From positions 3,438 through 67,437 of the forward strand of contig JAEDGP010000003.1 of assembly GCA_016297405.1 (NCBI GenBank): DNA of 64,000 bases. The letters are read 5' to 3'. The position numbers and the translations under genes were made by a program. Numbering within the stretch: the stretch's first letter is position 1; every line of letters begins with the position of its first letter. Positions 34,985 to 44,746 of the stretch are shown here, in pieces. The notes beneath the pieces are model-generated. The model worked only from the letters and a program-made list of their open reading frames with translations, had not been told where the DNA came from and searched no databases. This DNA is from Treponema sp. (GTDB lineage: Bacteria > Spirochaetota > Spirochaetia > Treponematales > Treponemataceae).

Positions 34985-37768
34985 ATGTTAGATAAAGTTT
35001 TGACCCTCATATTCGGTTCTCAAAATGAACGCGATGTAAAAAGACTTAAACCTTTGCTTGCACTTGTCAATGCAAAGGAAGAATGGGCAGCATCTCTTGC
35101 CCCTGAAGATTTTCCAAAACAGACAGCAATCCTTAAGGAACGCATTTCAAAAGGCGAAACCCTTGATGACATTCTGCCGGAAGCTTTCGCCCTTGCCAGA
35201 GAAGCTGCATGGCGTGTTCGCGAAGAAAGAGCTTTCGACGTGCAGATTATGGGTGCCATTGTCCTTCATTCGGGACGAATCACAGAAATGAAGACAGGTG
35301 AAGGTAAAACACTTGTTGCTGTAATTGCAGCATACCTTAATGCCCTTTCTGGAAAAGGAGTTCATATAGTTACTGTAAACGATTACCTTGCAGAACGCGA
35401 TGCAAACACAATGCGCCCTGTATTCTCTTACCTGGGCGTTACAGTTGGCTCAATCCTTTCGAACATGGATAAGGAGGCCCGCAAAAACTCCTATAACTGC
35501 GACATCACATACGGCACAAACAACGAATTCGGATTCGACTACCTCCGCGACAACATGCAGATTGACATCCGCAATAAGGTTCAGCGTGGATTCAATTACT
35601 GTATTGTGGATGAAATCGACTCCATCTTGATTGATGAAGCGCGAACTCCTCTTATTATTTCTGGACAGGGCGAAGATGACACTTTTAAATATCAGGAAGT
35701 TGACAAGTATGTCGGCCAGCTCACCGAAGTTGAAAAAGACCCTAAAACAGGCGAATATCCCGATGAAGTAGAAATGGAAGCAAAAGACCGTGCAAACATC
35801 AAAGGTGACTATAAGCTTGACGAAAAGTCAAAACGAGTTTCCTTTACCGATGCCGGAATGAACAAAATCGATGCCATTCTCCATCAGCACAATTTGATTT
35901 CACCAGATTCTTCTGTTTTTGATGAACAGAATTTCGAATATGTTCACTACTTCACACAAGCTGTTCGCGCCCACACTTTGTATAGTGTAGATGTTGACTA
36001 TCTTGTAAAGGACGGACAAGTTCAGATTGTAGATGAATTTACTGGTCGTGTTCTTGAAGGTCGCCGTTATGGAGACGGACTTCACCAGGCTATTGAAGCA
36101 AAGGAACACCTTCGTATTGCTCAAAGAAACCGAACTCTGGCAACAATCACTTTCCAGAACTTCTTCCGCATGTACTCAAAACTTTCGGGCATGACAGGTA
36201 CGGCACAGACAGAACAGGTGGAATTCAACAAAATCTACAATCTAGATGTTGTTGCCATCCCAACAAACCGCCCTGTGGCCCGCATCGATGAAAACGATGA
36301 AGTTTATCTAAATGAAAAAGAAAAATGGGAAGCAATCTGCGAAGAAATCTCAAAGGCACATGAAAAAGGCCAGCCGGTTCTTGTAGGTACAGTTTCTGTT
36401 GAAAAATCAGAATTACTTTCTGCCCTTCTTACAAGAAAAGGCATTCGTCATGAAGTTTTAAACGCAAAAAACCATGCCCGGGAAGCCATGATCATTGCAG
36501 AAGCTGGTGCAAAAGGCGCCGTAACTATCGCGACAAACATGGCTGGTCGTGGTACCGATATCAAGCTTGGGGGAAACCCGGAATTCAGAGCTAGAAAACG
36601 CGCTGGAACAGAAGCTACTGCAGAACAGTACGAAGCAGCATACAAGATTGAAAAGGAACAGTGGCAGAAGGACTGCGAAGAAGTCAAAGCTTGCGGCGGT
36701 CTTTATGTAATCGGTTCAGAACGACATGAATCTCGCCGTATCGACAACCAGCTTCGCGGACGTTCTGGCCGACAGGGGGACCCTGGACGAAGTAAATTCT
36801 TCATTTCCATGGACGACTCCCTGATGCGTCTTTTTGGTGGCGAACGGATGAAAGCCATCATGTCAAGAATCGGTATGGAACCTGGTGAACCTATCAATCA
36901 TCCATGGTTGAATAAAGGTATTCAGAAAGCTCAGCAGAAGGTTGAAGACCGCAACTTTGAAATCCGTAAGCACTTACTTGACTACGATGATGTTCTTAAT
37001 GAACAGCGAACAATCATCTATAAGCAGAGGGACGAAATCCTTACTGACAATGACCTGGCAGAACGCATCATGTCAAATGCCGAATACACTGTGGAAAGCC
37101 TTATGGATGAATACAAGGGAAGAAATTCCAATCTGAGCGAACTTCAGAGCAAGCTCAAATCAACCTTTGCGCTGGAACTTAGCGAAGAACAGTTGAATCA
37201 GGATGCAATTTATGCTGCACTCCAGAATGACCTTACAGAAAAGGAAACTCTTGTAGGAAAAGAAAACCTGAACATGTTCATCAGGTACCAGTACATTCAG
37301 GCAATCGATAAAAAATGGCTTGACCAGCTTGAAACACTGGAAGGACTTCGTGAAGCCGTTGCTCTTCGCTCATACGGATCAAAGAACCCTCTTACAGAAT
37401 ACAAGAATGACGGCTTCGATCTTTTCGACCAGATGCTTGAATCTATCAGAAATACAGTCATGTCACTTGTATTTAAGGTAAGAATCCAGCTTAACCCGCA
37501 GGCCGAAGAACAGCGTCGCATTGCAGCAGAAAGAACTGCCCGCAATATGAACGCACAGCATTCACAAGCAGAGGGAACATTTGCAAACCAGTCATCTGCA
37601 ATGAACGCAGATGCAGCAAGAAGACAGGCTGCCAATGGCGTAATGCAGCGCAATTCTCAGGGACAAAACGTAACTGTTCGACGTTCAACTCCAAAAATTG
37701 GCCGCAACGATCCTTGTCCATGCGGAAGCGGAAAGAAATACAAGCAGTGCTGCGGAAGAAATTCCTAA
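34985..37768 (+). CDS. secA: Preprotein translocase ATPase SecA
   Basis: SecA drives protein export through SecYEG. The 927-residue protein begins [21 protein letters not shown], aligning with the first residues of other SecA proteins, so the ATG is secure even though no ribosome site precedes it. The P-loop MKTGEGKT is at about residues 102-109, followed by [10 protein letters not shown] and [31 protein letters not shown] is the DEAD-type Walker B region and [15 protein letters not shown] is motif V. The C-terminal SEC-C zinc finger [14 protein letters not shown] is intact. It is the only large plus-strand gene of the central region. Confidence 0.98.
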   Translation: MLDKVLTLIFGSQNERDVKRLKPLLALVNAKEEWAASLAPEDFPKQTAILKERISKGETLDDILPEAFALAREAAWRVREERAFDVQIMGAIVLHSGRITEMKTGEGKTLVAVIAAYLNALSGKGVHIVTVNDYLAERDANTMRPVFSYLGVTVGSILSNMDKEARKNSYNCDITYGTNNEFGFDYLRDNMQIDIRNKVQRGFNYCIVDEIDSILIDEARTPLIISGQGEDDTFKYQEVDKYVGQLTEVEKDPKTGEYPDEVEMEAKDRANIKGDYKLDEKSKRVSFTDAGMNKIDAILHQHNLISPDSSVFDEQNFEYVHYFTQAVRAHTLYSVDVDYLVKDGQVQIVDEFTGRVLEGRRYGDGLHQAIEAKEHLRIAQRNRTLATITFQNFFRMYSKLSGMTGTAQTEQVEFNKIYNLDVVAIPTNRPVARIDENDEVYLNEKEKWEAICEEISKAHEKGQPVLVGTVSVEKSELLSALLTRKGIRHEVLNAKNHAREAMIIAEAGAKGAVTIATNMAGRGTDIKLGGNPEFRARKRAGTEATAEQYEAAYKIEKEQWQKDCEEVKACGGLYVIGSERHESRRIDNQLRGRSGRQGDPGRSKFFISMDDSLMRLFGGERMKAIMSRIGMEPGEPINHPWLNKGIQKAQQKVEDRNFEIRKHLLDYDDVLNEQRTIIYKQRDEILTDNDLAERIMSNAEYTVESLMDEYKGRNSNLSELQSKLKSTFALELSEEQLNQDAIYAALQNDLTEKETLVGKENLNMFIRYQYIQAIDKKWLDQLETLEGLREAVALRSYGSKNPLTEYKNDGFDLFDQMLESIRNTVMSLVFKVRIQLNPQAEEQRRIAAERTARNMNAQHSQAEGTFANQSSAMNADAARRQAANGVMQRNSQGQNVTVRRSTPKIGRNDPCPCGSGKKYKQCCGRNS

Positions 37769-37788
37769 AACTCTTGCAGTTAAAATAA

Positions 37789-37976
37789 AAGGGCTGTCCC
37801 AAAAGTAATGAGCGCTACACTCAATGTGGTGGTTTCGATAAACTCAACCACCGTAATGCAAAAGTATATTTCATGGTGGTTGTGCTCATATTAGCCACCA
37901 TCTCATTAACAGTCTGGTTATTTACCCCTTTCCATGACTGTTAATGCAAATACTTTCAGGGCAGCCTCTTTTTTAT
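37789..37976. repeat. Composite inverted repeat and bidirectional terminator between secA and lepB
   Basis: The outer arms GGGCTGTCCC (37791-37800) and AGGGCAGCC (near 37958-37966) face each other. The right arm is followed by a T-rich run ending the secA side, and the left arm is preceded by an A-rich run serving the lepB side. Three nested palindromes lie inside: GGTGGTTTCG...CAACCACC, ATGGTGGTTG...AGCCACCAT and CATTAACAGTC...GACTGTTAATG. The first one and its flank are close to the element at 26779-26908 in inverted orientation. Confidence 0.78.
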
Positions 37977-37986
37977 TTGAATAGCT

Positions 37987-39720
37987 TTATTTTACCTGCA
38001 CAGGTCCTCGTCTTGACCAAGGCCAGAATCGATATACAGCAGTGCCAAGAATGCGTTTTTTGCTCACGCACTGCGGTTCCATATTTGAATCGTAAAGTAC
38101 TGAGTAAGGATCATTTTTATCAAGTGGTACGGTTTTCTGTTCATAAGAATGGCGCATATCAAGTGAGTTGAAACGATTATCGCCCATCATAAAATATTCA
38201 TCATTTGATATGTACACTGGATTCCCTTCTTCGTCATTAGCGGGAAAAACAGGCATATTGCGCTGATCAAGAATCTGTGTATAGAACGAAAGATATGCCA
38301 GGGAAACTCCGTCATTGTTAGAATGAACTTCAGAACCACCTTGCGCATAAGTTTCCAGGCAATCAAGAATCTGAAGAGCCATTTTTTCTTTAATCATTAC
38401 GTTTAGTTTGAAATTTGCGAATGAATATGGGTCAGACTCAAAAATCTTATAATCCACTTTCATCCACGAATTCATAAATGCATTGAACCACTGATTTCCA
38501 TTATCACAGGCATAAAGATTTAGTGCATAATTAAATGGATCCATTTCGAACTGATCTACAGTAAAATCCTGTTTAAAAGCTCTGTTTTCTTTAGGAATCA
38601 GGTTAAGATTACCTTTTCGTGAAAGATACAAAGAATCAAATCTTCTTACATAGCTTTGAAACCTGGCTTTTGCAGATTCCAGATCATAGTCACGACGAGC
38701 CTTTTCAACATCAATCATGGCTTCATAAGCCGTCTGGGAAAGCGGAATAGTCTGGATGGAAGGTTTCAAAACATTTGGAACTTCATTCAAATTCCAGCAT
38801 CCATACTTTGAATCAAACACAACAGGCTCAAAATCAGTTTTTTCGGCAGTGCGAGCATAAAGCACACCATCTTGCATTACAAGCTGTTCACCAGGAACCC
38901 CACAAACACGTTTTACTAGCGGATCAGCTTTGGGATTTCCTTCGTCATCTACATTCATGTTTACAAGCGTGAAAGTAAGCATATAGACGATTTGCGAAAC
39001 AACACTTTTCACCTCACTTTTTCGGTCCATTCCATAATGGGGATTTCTAAAAACAACAACATCTCCCCTGTCATATTTTTTGTTAGATGGAATACCCACA
39101 TCAGAAAGAGGGAAAACAGGACCACTTGCAGTTTTGAAAACCACAACTCTATCACCAATAAGGAAGGAAGGAACCATGGATTCAGATGGAATAATATACA
39201 GCTGAAGGAAGAAGATCTGAATCAACAAAACCATAAAAACAGCTTGAACCAAAGCATCGGCCCAATCAACAATTTCTGCTAATATTCGTTTTGCATCCCA
39301 AATAGAACGATCCAATCGATGAAGTTCTATTTCTTTTTTCCAGTCAGGGAAGAATTTAGGAAGATTTTTTTCATTTACAAAACGTAACACCACAATGGAA
39401 GATAAGAACAGCAAAAGCCAGAAAATCACAGTAACAAGATCTAGATAAAATGGAGTCTCATTAATTCCGCTTCTTCTGACTATAAAAGCAACCAGAAGCA
39501 CATAAGAAATATACTGATAGAGCTTTCGCCCTATTCTAAAGCTCTTAAAATCATTCTTCAAAAATCCTTTATAAACAAGAAAATATGAAGTCAGCAACGA
39601 AAATGCGATTCCCAAAGGAAAGGAAAGCAACGAAATATCTGGAGAAAAACTGATTGAACAAAAAGAAAAAATGACGGCACAAGCCAAACTGCAAATTGCA
39701 AAAATTACTATCTTATTCAT
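37987..39720 (-). CDS. lepB: Signal peptidase I with large insertion
   Basis: Signal peptidase I cleaves signal peptides on the outer face of the inner membrane. The catalytic Ser181 is in PSESMVPSFLIGDRVVV, the general-base Lys270 in PLVKRVCGVPGEQL, and box E is EYFMMGDNRFNSLDMRH (GDN at 513-515). At 577 residues it is far larger than usual. Four or five hydrophobic helices precede the catalytic Ser, and about 200 residues of helical, charged sequence (roughly 300-500) are inserted between boxes D and E. The start overlaps the tatD end by eight bases, so it is translated from the tatD transcript. Confidence 0.93.
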   Translation of the reverse strand: MNKIVIFAICSLACAVIFSFCSISFSPDISLLSFPLGIAFSLLTSYFLVYKGFLKNDFKSFRIGRKLYQYISYVLLVAFIVRRSGINETPFYLDLVTVIFWLLLFLSSIVVLRFVNEKNLPKFFPDWKKEIELHRLDRSIWDAKRILAEIVDWADALVQAVFMVLLIQIFFLQLYIIPSESMVPSFLIGDRVVVFKTASGPVFPLSDVGIPSNKKYDRGDVVVFRNPHYGMDRKSEVKSVVSQIVYMLTFTLVNMNVDDEGNPKADPLVKRVCGVPGEQLVMQDGVLYARTAEKTDFEPVVFDSKYGCWNLNEVPNVLKPSIQTIPLSQTAYEAMIDVEKARRDYDLESAKARFQSYVRRFDSLYLSRKGNLNLIPKENRAFKQDFTVDQFEMDPFNYALNLYACDNGNQWFNAFMNSWMKVDYKIFESDPYSFANFKLNVMIKEKMALQILDCLETYAQGGSEVHSNNDGVSLAYLSFYTQILDQRNMPVFPANDEEGNPVYISNDEYFMMGDNRFNSLDMRHSYEQKTVPLDKNDPYSVLYDSNMEPQCVSKKRILGTAVYRFWPWSRRGPVQVK

Positions 39721-40519
39721 TATTTAAATATAGCACAAAATTTTGATTTAGAACATGACATAACTGCTGCGGCTTGATTTTTTTAATGTCACTTACAATT
39801 CGGATCAATTGATCCCATTGCTTTGTGTAGGACAAAACGGAAAAATCCCTAAAGGGGCCAAAAGGTGCGTCTGATTCAAGAAGCAATCTGTTCAGAGGAA
39901 TTAGTTCAATGCAAGCCAAAGCCTTTTTTGAATTCTGAAGAAGATTTGCCCCAAAGGAAAAATATGAATTGGATAGATGCTTCATGATGAAGGAAAGATC
40001 ATTTGGTCCACCTCCAAAGCCATGAAAAAGAACAGATGGAAGTTGGCCTAGAGGGCTAAGAAAATCATTCAAATAACTGAAAGCTTTTCTTATATGAAGC
40101 ACAACAGGTTTTTCATATTTTCCTGCAAGTAAAAGCTGACTTTCAAAAACATCCATCTGATTTTTCATTGTACGTTTCAACTCATCCGTATAAAAATCAA
40201 GTCCGCATTCACCAATGATTTGGATTTTCTTCTGTTCTAAAAGATGTTGAAGCTGCAACAGCTTTTTTTTGTTTTGGATTTCATCAAAGCTAACATGAAA
40301 AGGATGAATGGCACATGCAGAGTATATGCCCATGTTCTTATGCTCAATAAAAAAGGAATGAACTTTTTCGAGTTGCTCACCGTCTGTGGCACAATCAATT
40401 GCAGAAAAACCCTTACTTTCAATCAGGGAATTAAAAACAGGCAACTCTTCAGGGCCAAGGGATTCAAGAATGTCATAAAGATGAAAATGTGCGTCGCAAA
40501 ACGAAGAAAAAGCTAACAT
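39713..40519 (-). CDS. TatD-family metal-dependent hydrolase (DNase)
   Basis: The sequence has the metal-binding start CDAHFHLYD, IGECGLDFY, VLHIRKAFSYL (the usual H), FHGFGGG and LLLESDAPFGPF, all in TatD order. TatD proteins are amidohydrolase-fold nucleases, some with 3'-5' exonuclease action. The ATG at 40519 is chosen because a promoter -10 box (TAATAT, 40527-40532) ends seven bases before it. An ATG nine bases upstream would lie inside that -10 box. This gives 268 residues. The gene ends inside the start of the signal peptidase gene. Confidence 0.88.
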   Translation of the reverse strand: MLAFSSFCDAHFHLYDILESLGPEELPVFNSLIESKGFSAIDCATDGEQLEKVHSFFIEHKNMGIYSACAIHPFHVSFDEIQNKKKLLQLQHLLEQKKIQIIGECGLDFYTDELKRTMKNQMDVFESQLLLAGKYEKPVVLHIRKAFSYLNDFLSPLGQLPSVLFHGFGGGPNDLSFIMKHLSNSYFSFGANLLQNSKKALACIELIPLNRLLLESDAPFGPFRDFSVLSYTKQWDQLIRIVSDIKKIKPQQLCHVLNQNFVLYLNNE

Positions 40520-40526
40520 AAAATTC

Positions 40527-40555
40527 ATATTATCCGAAAATAAAGTTGTAAGCAA
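40527..40555 (-). promoter_or_regulatory. Promoter of tatD-lepB, leaderless geometry
   Basis: On the minus strand TTGCTT (40550-40555), 17 bp, TAATAT (40527-40532), then seven bases and the ATG at 40519. Confidence 0.7.
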
Positions 40556-40605
40556 TTTATCTTTTTTTATTATTCAAGATCATTGGTCAATTTCTGGAGG
40601 ACTAT

Positions 40606-40824
40606 ATGAAAAGTTATTCACTTAAAAGCTTAGGCAACAAAAACGACTACATGACAATAATCAAGGAAACTAAAGACGGTTACGTAATTCGAATTGTAAG
40701 AGACTTGGACGGCTATGAAGAAAAAACTACAGATTTTCTTGGAAAGGAATTATTCGAAAGCTGCATCCGAACAGGTTATCTTACTGAAATTGCAGAACCA
40801 GTTAAAGTTGCCGTAAACGCATAG
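40606..40824 (+). CDS. Small conserved-looking protein, unknown function
   Basis: The 72-residue protein has a very good ribosome site (CTGGAGGAC before the ATG). It reads like a compact beta-beta-alpha fold: DYMTIIKETKDGYVIRIVRD, then GYEEKTTDFLGKELFESCIR. No metal-binding or catalytic motif is seen. A possible promoter is TTGTAA with TATTAT 16 bp away. It lies alone between divergent tatD and convergent miaA. Confidence 0.75.
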   Translation: MKSYSLKSLGNKNDYMTIIKETKDGYVIRIVRDLDGYEEKTTDFLGKELFESCIRTGYLTEIAEPVKVAVNA

Positions 40825-40910
40825 ACTATGCAAATAAACTAAAAAGAGCCCAACACCTGGTGCAGAAATCAAAAACTATGCAAAAAAATAAAATGATAAA
40901 AATCTAAAAA

Positions 40911-41858
40911 TCAGCTGAAATATTTTTTTGCAAGATCCATTGCAGCATCAATTCTCTGCTTTTTATCCTGAACCGGCAAAAGCCAGTTGATCTTTACGCC
41001 TTTCTTTTCCATGCCACGAAACCATGTTTCCTGTCTTTTTGCAAACTGTCTGATGGCAACAAAAAGTTTTTCATAAAGTTCTTCTTTTGTCTTTATCTTT
41101 CCTTGCAGGAATAACGAACAATACCGATATTCAAGGCCTAGTTTTTCAAGCCGTTCCCAACTTGCACCTTTTTCATGGAGGAGTGCAACTTCTTCAATCA
41201 TTCCTTGTTCAAGGCGTTCCTTAAGTCGAATGCTGATGTTCTGACGAACCAAATCTCGCTGAAAAGTTGTTCCAATAATCAGAGGTCTGATATCCGGACG
41301 TGAAACTGTATTATTGCAGTGTTGTTCCTTCCCCATATCTTTCATGTATAATGCAATTTCAATGGCACGAACTACCCTTTCACGAATCAGAAGATCGCTT
41401 TTGTTATGAAGATCCGGCTTCAATCCAATCAGCATGGCATCAAGCTCATCCAGTGATTTTCCATCCAATTCTTTTCTAAGCTCCAGATTTTCGGGAACAG
41501 TCACCAGATCATAACCGCGGACAACAGCATCCAGATACATTCCAGTTCCACCAACAATGACAGGAAGCTTTCCTCTCTCAATAATCTGGGGAAAAACTTT
41601 GTAGAAATCCTGCTGATAGTTAAAAACGTTGTATTCCTGGGAAAGATTTGCCACATCAATAAGGTGATATGGAACAGATCTGCCATTGACGGTAAATTCG
41701 CACAAATCTTTACCAGACCCAATATCCAGGCCAACGTAGGTTTGCCGGGAATCTGCAGAGATAATTTCACCGTTAAGATTCAATGCCAAATGCACGCCAA
41801 TACTGGTTTTTCCAACCGCCGTTGGACCAAGCACAACAATACAATTATATTCGCCCAT
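40911..41858 (-). CDS. miaA: tRNA dimethylallyltransferase MiaA
   Basis: MiaA transfers a dimethylallyl group to A37 of tRNAs reading UNN codons. The P-loop LGPTAVGKTSIGVHLA, SADSRQTYVGLDIGSGK, YHLIDVANLSQEYNV and PVIVGGTGMYLDAVVRGY are all typical. The C-terminal part has LEQGMIEEVALL and FAKRQETWFRG. The ATG at 41858 gives 315 residues; a TTG at 41876 is the only longer start and is less likely. It follows the methyltransferase gene by 21 bases and ends the three-gene unit. Confidence 0.96.
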   Translation of the reverse strand: MGEYNCIVVLGPTAVGKTSIGVHLALNLNGEIISADSRQTYVGLDIGSGKDLCEFTVNGRSVPYHLIDVANLSQEYNVFNYQQDFYKVFPQIIERGKLPVIVGGTGMYLDAVVRGYDLVTVPENLELRKELDGKSLDELDAMLIGLKPDLHNKSDLLIRERVVRAIEIALYMKDMGKEQHCNNTVSRPDIRPLIIGTTFQRDLVRQNISIRLKERLEQGMIEEVALLHEKGASWERLEKLGLEYRYCSLFLQGKIKTKEELYEKLFVAIRQFAKRQETWFRGMEKKGVKINWLLPVQDKKQRIDAAMDLAKKYFS

Positions 41859-41879
41859 AGAATTATCTGTTTCCAACCG

Positions 41880-43130
41880 CTAAAGGACACGGCAAATTGC
41901 ACACTTAAGATATTCGCTTTTCGGATAGCCAAGCAACACAGGATGATCTGGACCTGCGCCACGTTTTTCAAGAATCTGAACCTTCTTATGGCTGTCTGCA
42001 GCTGCATGCATAATCATGTCATAGAAAATCGTTGAATCAAAAAAATGAGAGCATGAACATGTAACAAGAATACCGCCATCATTCAAAAGGCGCATTGCTC
42101 TAAGATTTATTTCTTTGTAACCACCATAGGCTTTCTGAATGGCCTTTGCACTTTTTGTAAATGCAGGTGGATCAAGAATAATTACGTCAAATTTTTCACC
42201 ATCAGCTTCATACTTCTTCAGCAAATCAAAAACATCTGCGCAAACGGCTTTCATTACAGACGTGGCATTATTCATCTGAATGTTCTTGTTCACCATCTGC
42301 ACAGCTTCTTCAGAAATATCAACAGATGTTACATCTCTGGCTCCTGCCTTGAACGCATTCAAGCCAAAAGCACCAGTATGAGTAAATGTATCCAGCACTT
42401 TCTTTCCATGACAGAAATCTGCTGCAATGCGACGATTGTCCTTCTGGTCAAGGAAATAACCAGTTTTCTGACCGTTCGCAATATCAACACAAAGCTTGAT
42501 GCCGTTTTCTTCTATAGTTATAACACTATCCTTTTCACTTCCTATCCAGCCAGAATGGATTGGAAGGCCTTCCTTTTCACGCACATCGGCATCGTCCCTT
42601 TCATAAATTGCATAAGGCTTACAATGCTTTTTCAACGCATCAAGAATCTCCTTCTTGAACACATCACAGGCCATTGCAAGGAACTGAACCACAAGATAGA
42701 CACGGCCGAACATGTCGCAATATCTTTCACAGATAAAACCTGGAATAAAATCGGCTTCCGCAAAAACAAGGCGATAGGAATCCTTTTCACCGTAATGGGT
42801 TTTTCTGATATTTACCGCATCACAAATTCTTTTTTCCCAAAACGATGCTGTATTTTCAAACACCCGGTCTGCATGATCGTTGGAAATAAGACGAACGGTA
42901 ATTTTGGAATTTTTGTTGATTATGCCGGTTCCCAGAAAACCGCCGGCTTTTGTAAAAACTTCTACAGCACAACCGTTTTCCACATCACATTCTTCCAAAG
43001 AAAGAACCTTCCATTCTTCCTTCTCATCATTTCTATATTTTACATGTGAAATTTCATTGTCAAAAACCCATGGGAACCCCTGAAGGATTTCCTTTTCTTC
43101 TTTACTCTTCAAAAAAACTCTTGGAAACAT
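41880..43130 (-). CDS. RlmI-type class I SAM-dependent rRNA methyltransferase
   Basis: The protein has an N-terminal PUA-like RNA-binding domain (PRVFLKSKEEKEILQGFPWVF) and a C-terminal Rossmann methyltransferase domain with VLDTFTHTGAFGLNAFKAGA as motif I and DVIILDPPAFTKS as motif IV. This is the build of the RlmI/YwbD family that makes m5C in 23S rRNA; the exact base is not certain here. A GAGG ribosome site is five bases before the second ATG at 43130, so that is preferred over the ATG at 43133. It belongs to the HAD-methyltransferase-miaA unit. Confidence 0.88.
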   Translation of the reverse strand: MFPRVFLKSKEEKEILQGFPWVFDNEISHVKYRNDEKEEWKVLSLEECDVENGCAVEVFTKAGGFLGTGIINKNSKITVRLISNDHADRVFENTASFWEKRICDAVNIRKTHYGEKDSYRLVFAEADFIPGFICERYCDMFGRVYLVVQFLAMACDVFKKEILDALKKHCKPYAIYERDDADVREKEGLPIHSGWIGSEKDSVITIEENGIKLCVDIANGQKTGYFLDQKDNRRIAADFCHGKKVLDTFTHTGAFGLNAFKAGARDVTSVDISEEAVQMVNKNIQMNNATSVMKAVCADVFDLLKKYEADGEKFDVIILDPPAFTKSAKAIQKAYGGYKEINLRAMRLLNDGGILVTCSCSHFFDSTIFYDMIMHAAADSHKKVQILEKRGAGPDHPVLLGYPKSEYLKCAICRVL

Positions 43131-43153
43131 CATAGCCTCGAATTATAATTATT

Positions 43154-43759
43154 TTATCTTCTATTTTCAATAAATGACTTTGCTTGTACCATAAGTTCAC
43201 CACCATTTTTGAAAACACAGGTCCTTATGCCCAATGAGGATGCGGCATTGCAGTTCTCAATCTTGTCATCAACGAAAAACGCATCTTCTGGGGAAACTCC
43301 TTCCGCATCCAGAATCATTGAAAAGAACAACGGGTCTGGTTTTGCCACCCCCATGTGATGACTTGCATAAGTCATATCGAATAATGCATAATCCCCGCGA
43401 CTTATGTGATTGTCATAGTGGCTTTCAATTGTATTCGTGCCGCAAACAAGTCTTACATCCCCAACCGTTTTCAAATAATCGATTACTTCTACAGTTTCCC
43501 TTATCAATACCGGGTGAAACAATAGCCTGAACCAATCAGTACAAACGTTTTTTCCACTGTTAGCAGAAAATTCCTTCCAGAATAAGGCAGTATCAATTCT
43601 TCCAATTTCCAATGCCTTAAGCATATCCTGTTCTGTTCCCTTTTTGCAAAAGTCATAGAATTCCTTTACGCTGATTCCAATTCTTTCAGCTACTTCCTGA
43701 TCCAAAACTTTTCCTGCAGTGTTTGTTACAACACCACCCATATCAAAAATAAAAAGCAT
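43154..43759 (-). CDS. HAD-superfamily hydrolase
   Basis: The 201-residue protein starts with LFIFDMGGVVTN, HAD motif I with nucleophile Asp. VCGTNT is probably motif II, and ASHHMGVAKPDPLFFSMIL holds the motif III lysine. PEDAFFVDDKIENCNAASSLG is motif IV with DD. The cap insertion is of the small helical type. The substrate is unknown. Its ATG is six bases after a -10 box and lacks a ribosome site, so the mRNA is predicted to be leaderless. The next gene, the methyltransferase, follows after 23 bases. Confidence 0.87.
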   Translation of the reverse strand: MLFIFDMGGVVTNTAGKVLDQEVAERIGISVKEFYDFCKKGTEQDMLKALEIGRIDTALFWKEFSANSGKNVCTDWFRLLFHPVLIRETVEVIDYLKTVGDVRLVCGTNTIESHYDNHISRGDYALFDMTYASHHMGVAKPDPLFFSMILDAEGVSPEDAFFVDDKIENCNAASSLGIRTCVFKNGGELMVQAKSFIENRR

Positions 43760-43765
43760 ATTTGG

Positions 43766-43794
43766 ATATTACAGAAATATTGATTTTGAGCCAA
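43766..43794 (-). promoter_or_regulatory. Promoter of the HAD-methyltransferase-miaA unit, leaderless
   Basis: On the minus strand TTGGCT (43789-43794), 17 bp, TAATAT (43766-43771), then six bases and the ATG. It overlaps the divergent promoter at 43780-43808. Confidence 0.72.
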
Positions 43795-43808
43795 CATCGC
43801 ATTAAAAT
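43780..43808 (+). promoter_or_regulatory. Promoter of the 43815 gene, leaderless
   Basis: TTGATT (43780-43785), 17 bp, TAAAAT (43803-43808), then six bases and the ATG. It is interleaved with the opposing promoter at 43766-43794. Confidence 0.75.
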
Positions 43809-43814
43809 ATTATC

Positions 43815-44708
43815 ATGAAAATTATCAAATTATTTGCCTTAGGCTGTCTGTTTCTTACATCCTCTTTTTCTTACGCCAAAGACAGACCTATCATCAAAAA
43901 TCTTATGGCAACCAGCGGCAAAGGCACAAAAATCAACATATCCTGGACGGTTCCAGAAAAACCTGATCCTAAAATCACAAAGCTTTTTCTATATAGAACC
44001 ACAAAACCTGCAGGTTCATTTTTTGACCTGGAATCTGAAAAACCCATCGCAACGCTAGATGCTGACTGTTGCGGTTTTACCGATTCCGTAAAGGATTATC
44101 GTGACTACTACTATGCGGTTTTGGCCGAAGTAAACGGTAAGCCTTATGACATCATACTCCCATCTATCAATTCCACGGTAAATTCAGTTCATCTGAAAAT
44201 TGAACAAAAGGAAGAATTGCCGGTCAAGAAGGAAATTCCAGAAAAACTCTACACAGATGGCAACATAAGGGAAACGCCCCTTCCTTTCCTTGACCTGGTA
44301 AGCAGTATGAAAGGAAAAAAGATTTCCATGAAAGAATCAACTATTTCATATGCAAGGGAACTTGCCGGCAACAGCCAAAAGACAAAAAAACGCCTGACTC
44401 CTTATGTTTTTGAACAGGATCTGATTTCTCCAGATGGAGGAGACGATTTTCTTTTGTTTGAAATATTAAGAACCACGTTCATACAGAAAAAATATGCTTC
44501 CTGCATAGATGAACTTATAAAACTTTTGGGAACAAACAGATCTGCCGAAGTAACACAGCGGGCAGGATTTTATCTTGCCCAGTCATACTACTTTTCAAAA
44601 GACTACAAAAGCGCTGTTCAAAACTTTCTGAAAGTTTACGACACTTTTCCAAAGCTTTCAAAAAAGTGGATTGATTCCAGTCTTGAATACATGGAAACAA
44701 TGGAATAA
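43815..44708 (+). CDS. Secreted protein with fibronectin-III-like and helical-repeat domains
   Basis: The 297-residue protein has a signal peptide (KLFALGCLFLTSSFSYAK). It is followed by a domain resembling fibronectin type III (KGTKINISWTVPEKPDPKITKLFLYRT, then YRDYYYAVLAEVNGK). The C-terminal 100 residues are helical pairs, for example FYLAQSYYFSKDYKSAVQNFLKVYDTFPKL, as in a TPR or BamD-like repeat. It probably acts in the periplasm as a protein-binding scaffold. There is no ribosome site; the -10 box ends six bases before the ATG. It converges on the large TPR gene 38 bases downstream. Confidence 0.72.
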   Translation: MKIIKLFALGCLFLTSSFSYAKDRPIIKNLMATSGKGTKINISWTVPEKPDPKITKLFLYRTTKPAGSFFDLESEKPIATLDADCCGFTDSVKDYRDYYYAVLAEVNGKPYDIILPSINSTVNSVHLKIEQKEELPVKKEIPEKLYTDGNIRETPLPFLDLVSSMKGKKISMKESTISYARELAGNSQKTKKRLTPYVFEQDLISPDGGDDFLLFEILRTTFIQKKYASCIDELIKLLGTNRSAEVTQRAGFYLAQSYYFSKDYKSAVQNFLKVYDTFPKLSKKWIDSSLEYMETME

Positions 44709-44746
44709 AGCTTTTCCTGAATGACCATCAATGTCAAACCACAAAA

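Noticed and set aside
35020..37802. Minus-strand open frames inside secA
   Set aside because: They are shadows of the codon pattern of secA, with no ribosome sites or recognisable domains.
40825..40910. Terminator between the small protein gene and miaA
   Set aside because: Only a short CACCAGGTG palindrome is present, without a stable stem or a T-run.
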